64,000 bases of DNA from NCBI GenBank assembly GCA_050949865.1, contig JBMNGN010000004.1, forward strand, positions 578,523 to 642,522, written 5' to 3'. The position numbers were made by a program, and so were the translations under genes. The notes under the pieces were generated by a model. It was not told the origin of the DNA and searched no databases. It worked only from the letters and a program-made list of their open reading frames with translations. This DNA is from JBMNGN01 sp050949865 (GTDB lineage: Bacteria; Bacillota; Syntrophomonadia; Syntrophomonadales; Syntrophomonadaceae). This document shows, in pieces, positions 58,661 to 64,000 of this stretch (positions within the stretch are counted from its first letter, which is position 1; the number at the start of each line of letters is the position of its first letter).

Positions 58661-59401
58661 TCATTGCTTCATTCTTTGCTCTAGCCGATAAGATGGACCG
58701 TTCATATCTAGGATATAAGCTCGGTGAGTTAATCGATCAATGAGAGCTGCGGTTAACATAGTATCAGGGAAAATTTCTGTCCATCGCGAGAACTCTAAAT
58801 TGGTTGTTATTATCACACTCCCTCGTTCATTTCGCTCCGACAAGACGTGAAACAGAAGTTCAGATTGATCACGTGTAAAACTTAAGTAAGAAAGCTCATC
58901 CAGAATCAGCAGGTCTAGCTTAGTTAGGCTTTTCTCAAGCTTAAGCAAGGATCGGGCATGTTGAGCTTCGGTCAGCTCGGCTACTAGATTACCTGCATTG
59001 TAAAATCTAACCTTAAAGCCAAGGCCACACATCCTTCGGCCAAGGCCTATTGCCAAATGGGTTTTGCCATTACCTGGGTTACCTATCATGATGACATTTT
59101 CCCGGTGCTTAACAAAATCACCGGTAGCTAGTTGCCATATGACAGCTTCTTCTACTTTTTCAAAGCGATTAAGTTCTAAGGTATCGATGGACTTTGCCAA
59201 GGGAAACCTGGCCTGACGCACTTGTCGCCTTTGTCTATTCTCCTCTCGTTGATTAATCTCCCGCTTTAATACTTCACTTAGAAATGTGGCATATCCCTGA
59301 CTATTCTCTTCAGCCTGACGGATAAGTTCATCGATATTAACCAAAGTTGCAAGCTTCAGCTGTTTAGCATAAAGCTTAATGACTTCCTGTTCGGGGTTCA
59401 C
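58661..59401 (-). CDS. istB: IS21-family helper ATPase IstB
   Basis: IstB is a DnaC-like AAA+ ATPase that assists the transposase in target choice. It has 246 residues: Walker A GNPGNGKT (107-114), Walker B LDLLILDELSYL (about 157-168) and the arginine-containing sensor segment IITTNLEFSRW. The start overlaps the istA stop by 26 bases, as in other IS21 elements. It appears intact, although its partner is disrupted. Confidence 0.95.
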   Translation of the reverse strand: MNPEQEVIKLYAKQLKLATLVNIDELIRQAEENSQGYATFLSEVLKREINQREENRQRRQVRQARFPLAKSIDTLELNRFEKVEEAVIWQLATGDFVKHRENVIMIGNPGNGKTHLAIGLGRRMCGLGFKVRFYNAGNLVAELTEAQHARSLLKLEKSLTKLDLLILDELSYLSFTRDQSELLFHVLSERNERGSVIITTNLEFSRWTEIFPDTMLTAALIDRLTHRAYILDMNGPSYRLEQRMKQ

Positions 59402-60302
59402 AGACTACACCCCCTTTGATAAGCTGATCATAGGCACTAATATCGACAGGATTAACGGTTGGCCCCTTAATGGGTAACTGGGTAACCTTTCCGTGTCGTT
59501 TTAAGTTAAATTGAAGAACATCGATAGAGTAATGCTGCTTGGCCTGGGCTCCCTTTATGGCATTTAATACAGCGTCGACTCCGTGATCAATCGTTAAACG
59601 CAGTAGTCTTACCATAGCCTTATCAGGGTTTGGCAGCCTATTAGCATAAGCATATATTTGTTCAGGTATGTTTGCCTCCTTTACCGGCCTGGCATGAAAT
59701 ACCGACCGAGGACGTTGTTCAATCAAAGGGAGGTAATGCTTTAATTGATAAATTGTCTTGTGTTTTAGATAGCAGCGTGAATGGGATCCAATTTCTTCTC
59801 CCCGGTAATAAATCTTAACCTCTAAACCGCTGGCTTTTACAGTTACTTTTTTACCTGCGAATTTGACAGGTACCGAATAACAGTTGGTTTCGAAGCGAGC
59901 GGTGGAAAAGTAGTCTACTCTGACCTCCGCTGTTTTTCTTGCTTCATAGGGTTTTACGGGCAGTGCCAGGAGTGTCCTCTTTTCAAGTGCAAAGGCCTCT
60001 TTTACACTCATGTCCCGTCCTCTAACATGGTGGTGTTCAATGTATCGAGTGCATCGTTGTTCCAGGAGTTGGTTGAGGTCCTCAAAGCTAGTTACTTGAG
60101 GAATGGGAACTAGAAAATTTCTTCTTGCATAGCCGACTAGGTTTTCAACTAATCCTTTCTCATGACCTTCACCCGGATTGCAGAACAGAGGCCGGTATGC
60201 ATAATGGGCTCTAAATGCTGCGAATTTGTCTTGCTCTCGAGCAGCTTTGCCCCATCCTTCTTTAACCGCCGTTCTCAAGTTGTCATAGATCAGGTTACGA
60301 CC
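59376..60302 (-). pseudogene. istA: IS21-family transposase IstA, 3' part
   Basis: This part encodes the end of the catalytic domain and the C-terminus: YDNLRTAVKEG with the second catalytic Asp, GEGHEKGLVENLVGYARRN with the catalytic Glu, then DNA-binding and IstB-contact regions. It is joined in frame with the 63556-64000 part once the IS3-family insertion and one GACC copy are removed (FFGGVGRNLIYDNL). As it stands the transposase is broken. Confidence 0.9.
60299..60302. repeat. Target-site duplication GACC, left copy
   Basis: GACC here and at 63556-63559 flanks the IS3-family element. Joining the outer sequences through one copy gives a continuous istA frame (GGVGRNLIYDNL), which supports both the boundaries and the 4-bp duplication. 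Confidence 0.8.
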
Positions 60303-60327
60303 CGCGCTGACCCCCTAACTATGGACA

Positions 60328-60446
60328 CTATGCACTAATTTTTAAGACATTCTCAGGTTTGCTCATTATTTCGTTATGGTACTCTAACGGTGGGCGATAA
60401 CCAATGCTTGAATGAAGCCTCACTTCATTGTAGTAATTCATAAATT
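60328..60446 (-). pseudogene. IS3-family OrfB, 3' fragment
   Basis: Reads MNYYNEVRLHSSIGYRPPLE and ends LKISA then TAG. It is the C-terminus of the DDE integrase-like transposase, separated from the rest by the nested IS1182-like element. With the 62351-63168 part, counting the short duplication once, it makes an unbroken 310-codon frame (VITEFMNYYNEVRLHSS). Confidence 0.88.
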
Positions 60447-60463
60447 GATTCCACTGCAAAAAC
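60447..60463. repeat. Left terminal inverted repeat of the IS1182-like element
   Basis: GATTCCACTGCAAAAAC; exact inverted copy at 62334-62350. Confidence 0.9.
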
Positions 60464-60498
60464 CCCAAAAATATTGTAAAACAGCAGGATAAACCACT

Positions 60499-62211
60499 GT
60501 GAATATCGAAGTAATAGTTAGATATTTAAAGCGAACAAAAGATAAACTAACTTTAGGGTGGTTTTGCAGTATGTTCCGTAAAAACGATAGTCACTATCAA
60601 GATGAACTTTTTAGCCATTACCAGTCCATGAGACCAAGTGTAGCCAAACTACTAAACAAAACCTGGGCACCAGTTTTCTATGAACATGTTTTTTGTAAAA
60701 TCAACGAAGATCTGTTTGCCCCCATGTATTGTCTTGATACCGGCAGACCCAATGTTCCAGTTAATATACTGATGTCATTAGAGATTATCAAAAACATGTT
60801 TGGTTATACTGATCAAGAATTAATCGAGCAGTTCTACTTTAACTTCCAGGTCAATTATGCCCTAGGTATAAGAAACCTGGGTGAGGTTTACCTGGCTGAA
60901 CGTACCCTTTACGAATTCAGAGAAAGAGTTTATAGGCACATATTAGAGTATCCCGAGCAAGATGAAGTGATTTTCCAACAGTTTGAAATCCTAACCAAGA
61001 ATTTTATCGAACAAGCCGGGATAAAAACCGATGACCAGCGTATGGATTCTACCTTGATTTCTCCCAATATCAAGAAAGCCGGTAGACTCTCGTTAGCCCT
61101 GGATGTATTGGTTCAAGCGGTAAGAGGCATTGCTTCTAACATGCTTTCCGATAATCTCAAACAAGTGTTAAGAGATAGCTTCAGAACTGATTTACTATAC
61201 AGAACTAGAAATCAGGAACTGGAAAGCAGGTTCCAGAAAGTCCTTAACCTCATGCAAGAGGTAGATAACTTGGCAAATAAGGATCGTAACCTTGCTTCAA
61301 AACGAGAAATGGTTCTGCTTAAGCGTTTTCTAGGCGAACAGGCTGCCTTCGATGAATCTAAGGGAATATGGCTCGCCAAGCCCAGTAGTGAAATTGAAAG
61401 CGGTTCCCTGCAATCAGCTTATGATAGTGACGCTACCTTCCGTAACAAAGCGGGTAAGAACCATAGCGGCTACGTTTTAAACGTGAGCGAAACCAGTAGC
61501 AAAGAAAACCCGATTCAGGTGATTACCGACTTTTCAGTACAACCCAATAACATCAGCGATGTAGAGATGGCTAAGGAGCGCATACCCATCATCAAACAAA
61601 GGACGGATGTAAAGGACATCTACTTAGATGGAGGTTACTACGGCCAAGAGGTCATAGAAATGGCAGATGAGCTAGAGGTTAACCTACACTATACAGATAT
61701 GACCGGACGTAAGGCTCCATCAGATAAACTTTCCACAACCAGTTTTAAGTTTGATGATGATATGAAAATAATCAGTTGTCCCCAGGGCAAGATCCCATTT
61801 AGAAGCGATTTCAATCCCGGTTCCAAGACTAGCAGTTGCCACTTCAAACACGAGGATTGCCAAGGATGCCCGAATTTTGATATATGTCCAGTAAAGACCC
61901 AGAAGAAAGACCGGATATTACGGGTTAGTTTAAAAACCATCCAGGCTGACCGGGTTAGAGATCAAATACACAATATTGCGGTCAGACGTGAAAACACCAG
62001 TTATCGTGCTGGAATCGAAGCAACCAACTCCGCTCTAAAAAGAGGGGAAGATCTGAATAACCTTTACACACGTGGCGTGCTAAAAACTTACTTGGTCACT
62101 GCTTACAAAATTATAGCCCGAAATATTAAGCAGTTTTCCCGGATGGCTCTGGGCAAGCTAAGGAAGCCGAAAAGGCCAAAAGCAGGGATATTATGCCCAA
62201 ATTTAGGTTAA
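60499..62211 (+). CDS. IS1182-like DDE transposase
   Basis: A 570-residue transposase if GTG 60499 is used (AGGA 9 bases upstream). ATG 60571 (MFRKNDSHYQDELF, 546 residues) is an equally plausible start. The N-terminal domain carries LDTGRPNVPVNILMSLEIIK, typical of the DUF772/IS1182 group. Catalytic residues appear in DQRMDSTLISPN (Asp), IYLDGGYYG (Asp) and RAGIEATNSALKRGEDL (Glu). A cysteine motif (CQGCPNFDICPVK) lies before the last part. The gene looks intact, so the element may still move. Confidence 0.92.
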   Translation: MNIEVIVRYLKRTKDKLTLGWFCSMFRKNDSHYQDELFSHYQSMRPSVAKLLNKTWAPVFYEHVFCKINEDLFAPMYCLDTGRPNVPVNILMSLEIIKNMFGYTDQELIEQFYFNFQVNYALGIRNLGEVYLAERTLYEFRERVYRHILEYPEQDEVIFQQFEILTKNFIEQAGIKTDDQRMDSTLISPNIKKAGRLSLALDVLVQAVRGIASNMLSDNLKQVLRDSFRTDLLYRTRNQELESRFQKVLNLMQEVDNLANKDRNLASKREMVLLKRFLGEQAAFDESKGIWLAKPSSEIESGSLQSAYDSDATFRNKAGKNHSGYVLNVSETSSKENPIQVITDFSVQPNNISDVEMAKERIPIIKQRTDVKDIYLDGGYYGQEVIEMADELEVNLHYTDMTGRKAPSDKLSTTSFKFDDDMKIISCPQGKIPFRSDFNPGSKTSSCHFKHEDCQGCPNFDICPVKTQKKDRILRVSLKTIQADRVRDQIHNIAVRRENTSYRAGIEATNSALKRGEDLNNLYTRGVLKTYLVTAYKIIARNIKQFSRMALGKLRKPKRPKAGILCPNLG

Positions 62212-62333
62212 CGAACACAAAACCATAGTAATGGAGGTCTAAATTAGCGATCTTCAGTTGAAAAAGAACTTTTTGAGCTATCTGCTCAAGACAATTTTTA
62301 CTATTGAAAACCCCCATAGGGGTTAAACAACCT

Positions 62334-62350
62334 GTTTTTGCAGTGGAATC
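62334..62350. repeat. Right terminal inverted repeat of the IS1182-like element
   Basis: GTTTTTGCAGTGGAATC, the exact reverse complement of 60447-60463, followed by the ATAAATT target copy. Confidence 0.9.
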
Positions 62351-63168
62351 ATAAATTCTGTAATAACCTGATATGCTTCTGCAAAGCTTTCAAACTCGTG
62401 TAATCTGAGACAGTCCTCTTCCAAAATGCTATGAAATGACTCAATATGAGCATTGCTGTTTGGTGAACTGTTAGGAATACGCTCGTGCTTCACCGAGAGC
62501 TTCTCACAGGCCATTTCAAAGGCCATGCTGATAAACTGGGGGCCGTTATCTGTACGAACCGTTAATTCCCCTTCAGGAGAACGCTTGTTAAATGCCTGGG
62601 TTAAGATATATGCAGCATCACGACCGGTACAACTTAATCCGGTATGATAATCAATAATCATGCGATCACAGACATCTATAATACTCATGATAAATAAAAA
62701 GCGATCTTCTCCAGCTATATAGCCATACTTAACATCAATCTCCCAGAGTTGGTTTGGTGCTGTAACTTCCCGTTTCTTGGCCAGACGGCGGGGGTGGTGG
62801 TTACGTTTCAGGCGGCGCTGCGGTTTTAAGAGTCCCAGCTCTTTACAAAGACGGTACACTTTCTTTTCGTTAATAGTAAGCCTATATTTTCTGCGCAACC
62901 ATGCTGTCAACTTTATGTAGCCATAATTGTAACAGTCACCCTCAATGGCCTCACACAGCCATTCCTTTATCTGCTCATCGCTTATACGATGGCCTCTTCT
63001 ATCCAAGGAATATCCGGGTATAGGTCTGCCGCCAAAGTTTACCCTTTGACGCCGGTATTTGATGTGGTAGTAGTAACAAGAACGGCTGATTCCCACTATG
63101 CGGACTACCTGGGTAACTTTGTAACCCCGGCAGATCCACTTATGGGCTATGGCTACTTTATCTGCCAC
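62351..63168 (-). pseudogene. IS3-family OrfB, 5' part
   Basis: Most of the integrase-like transposase: N-terminal region KVAIAHKWICRGYKVTQVVR, then the DDE residues in LWEIDVKYGYI, VRTDNGPQFIS and NAHIESFHSILEED. The normal frame ends at ITEFM where the IS1182-like element enters; the ORF then runs 6 residues into the foreign end (IPLQKQVV). It follows orfA through a -1 frameshift, so the GTG at 63168 may not be used. Confidence 0.88.
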
Positions 63169-63176
63169 TGAAGGTT

Positions 63177-63485
63177 TTACTTTTTTAAAAGATCACGCAG
63201 TATCGCTACTTCTAATTCCTTTTCCCCCAAAATCTTCTTGAGACGTTCATTTTCATTTTCAAGTTTCCGGTAATCCTTATCGGTATATTCAGTTAATTGA
63301 CCATTACGTTTACTACCCTCATTGAATGCTGCATCTCCATATTGTTTGTACTTTCTTACCCATTTGCTCACCATACTTGATGACAGATCATACCTTCTGG
63401 CGACAAGCGATGCGTTACCGGTTTCTAGTACCTCTTTTACAACCTTCAGCTTTGTTTCCATTGAATGGCGTCTCCGTGTACTCAT
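63177..63485 (-). CDS. IS3-family OrfA (helix-turn-helix protein)
   Basis: A 102-residue protein with an N-terminal helix-turn-helix (RRRHSMETKLKVVKEVLETG, RYDLSSSMVSKWVRKY) and a C-terminal leucine-zipper-like coiled coil (KLENENERLKKILGEKELEV). It binds the IS ends and, fused to OrfB by frameshifting, forms the transposase. Confidence 0.92.
   Translation of the reverse strand: MSTRRRHSMETKLKVVKEVLETGNASLVARRYDLSSSMVSKWVRKYKQYGDAAFNEGSKRNGQLTEYTDKDYRKLENENERLKKILGEKELEVAILRDLLKK
63180..63186 (-). promoter_or_regulatory. Programmed -1 frameshift site of the IS3-family element
   Basis: On the minus strand the bases read A-AAA-AAG just before the orfA TAA. A -1 slip there continues VKPSVADKVAIAHKW, in frame with OrfB. 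This is the standard IS3 arrangement. Confidence 0.75.
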
Positions 63486-63555
63486 TTGGATCTCCCTCCC
63501 ACAATATTTTACTAATTTAAGACTACTTGTCCAAATGAGTTAGGGGGCTAGATAG

Positions 63556-63559
63556 GACC
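63556..63559. repeat. Target-site duplication GACC, right copy
   Basis: This is the second copy of the 4-bp duplication flanking the IS3-family element; see the copy at 60299-60302. Confidence 0.8.
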
Positions 63560-64000
63560 TACTCCACCGAAAAAATTGAAGCCTTTGATATGCGCCTCCA
63601 AAAAGGACTCTTCCCGCTCAGTGGGGTAGACTATGACAAATGGAGCGATGCTATGGCATAGCCGCATACAAAACATGTGGGCTTGGGTTTTTACTCCGTT
63701 TAGAATGATTGTGGCCTGTCCCCAGTCAACTTGAATGGCTTCGCCGGGGTCAAAGGACAGGGGTACAAAGACCTTGGGTTGCTTCTCCCGGAGCTCTCGA
63801 ACAGCGCGGCGAATAGTGGATGCTCCTCCAGTAAATCCTTTTTCCTCACATAAACGTTGGTAAATTCTCTGCGCAGTATGTATTTGCTTAGAATTTGGGC
63901 TTTGGGCATCCTCCTCAAAACAGGATTTTATGAAATTAATTACCTCAGGCGTGATAACACTTGCTGCCGATCTACGGGCTTTCTCTCCCAGGGGTACGTT
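63556..64000 (-). pseudogene. istA: IS21-family transposase IstA, middle part, continues beyond the window
   Basis: Read leftward it gives KARRSAASVITPEVINFIKS, then TIRRAVRELREK, and the first catalytic Asp in AIQVDWGQA, ending FFGGV at the IS3 insertion. The start of istA lies right of 64000. An overlapping minus-strand reading at 63700-63918 is a different frame and is not a gene. Confidence 0.88.

Larger units (their letters stand above)
60447..62350 (+). mobile_element. IS1182-like element inserted in IS3 orfB
   Basis: A 1,904-bp element with perfect 17-base terminal inverted repeats (GATTCCACTGCAAAAAC at 60447-60463 and its complement at 62334-62350). The flanks ATAAATT (60440-60446 and 62351-62357) are directly repeated; since the next base of each end also pairs, the duplication may be counted as 5 to 7 bp. 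It carries one transposase gene. A small hairpin AACCCC-CATA-GGGGTT (62309-62324) lies just inside the right end. Confidence 0.9.
60303..63555 (-). mobile_element. IS3-family element inserted in istA, with 4-bp target duplication
   Basis: The element is flanked by GACC (60299-60302 and 63556-63559). Its ends are imperfect inverted repeats sharing CCCCCTAACT. It carries orfA and orfB on the minus strand with an A-AAA-AAG slippage site between them. Without the nested IS (60447-62350 and one short target copy) it is about 1.34 kb, normal for IS3. Removal restores the istA frame exactly. Confidence 0.88.
58517..64000 (-). mobile_element. IS21-family element inserted in cfa, itself interrupted, right end off window
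   Basis: The element begins with TGTCAACTAAAAAGTG at 58517 directly at the break in cfa. It contains istB and istA in the usual order (istA upstream, on the minus strand) and carries repeated terminal motifs. istA is split by an IS3-family element (60303-63555). The other IS21 end is not in the window, so its target duplication cannot be checked. Confidence 0.85.

Noticed and set aside
63700..63918. Minus-strand reading frame of 72 codons at the right edge
   Set aside because: It is out of frame with the clear istA reading (QVDWGQA and neighbours) on the same strand.
1..64000. CRISPR array
   Set aside because: No regularly spaced repeats of 25-40 bases were seen on either strand; the only tandem motifs are the IS21 end repeats.

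Overview
The window reads as a chromosome segment of a low- to mid-GC, probably anaerobic and spore-forming member of the Firmicutes (Clostridia). Syntrophomonadaceae or Peptococcaceae-like bacteria are the best guess from protein style. The reasons are the Bacillus-type order of the ribosomal operons, zinc-ribbon versions of S14, S4, L36 and L24, a CwlD-type cortex amidase, a class III (strictly anaerobic) ribonucleotide reductase and heavy use of TTG start codons. The species call is inference; nothing here was searched.

Layout. (1) 1-10.9 kb: the end of nusG, then rplK-rplA, the L10 leader with rplJ-rplL, an unrecognised membrane-anchored protein, and rpoB-rpoC. (2) 11.0-35.3 kb: one nearly gapless str/S10/spc/alpha supercluster. 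It runs from an L7Ae-like protein, rpsL, rpsG, fusA and tuf through the S10 and spc genes to secY, adk, map, a KOW protein, infA, rpmJ, rpsM, rpsK, rpsD, rpoA and rplQ. It continues into the ECF transporter genes ecfA1-ecfA2-ecfT, truA, rplM and rpsI, and ends at a clear terminator. Two genes here, the KOW protein and truA, have no ATG, GTG or TTG at a sensible position and appear to start at ATC and ATT. (3) 35.3-38.5 kb: a cortex-amidase-like gene, then a Memo/LigB-AMMECR1 fusion and its partner radical SAM protein. (4) 38.7-39.5 kb: a crotonase with its own promoter and terminator. (5) 39.7-46.9 kb: an arginine operon argC-argJ-argB-argD-argF, followed by a GNAT acetyltransferase and a cyclic-2,3-diphosphoglycerate-synthetase-like P-loop protein. 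(6) 47.0-49.9 kb: nrdD-nrdG behind two NrdR-like boxes 31 bp apart.

(7) From 50.1 kb the window becomes accessory DNA. It begins with tRNA-Thr(CGT), followed by a hicAB toxin-antitoxin pair whose toxin gene carries an in-frame amber codon. Next come a complete type I restriction-modification operon (hsdM-hsdS-hsdR) and a YgjP-like metallopeptidase. (8) 57.8-64.0 kb is a nest of insertions. A cyclopropane-fatty-acid synthase gene is cut by an IS21-family element. The istA gene of that element is cut by an IS3-family element with a 4-bp target duplication, and orfB of the IS3 element is cut by an IS1182-like element with a 5-7 bp target duplication. Removing the inner elements in silico restores open frames at both inner junctions. 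The outer IS21 element and the 5' part of the cfa gene run off the right edge.

Functionally, the first 35 kb builds the translation and transcription machinery, and the middle supplies arginine and deoxynucleotides. I saw no CRISPR array, integrase or convincing new defence system. The most useful unusual items are the near-cognate start codons, the four-cysteine insert in EF-Tu, the Memo-AMMECR1-radical SAM set, the NrdR boxes, the broken hicA and the nested transposons.
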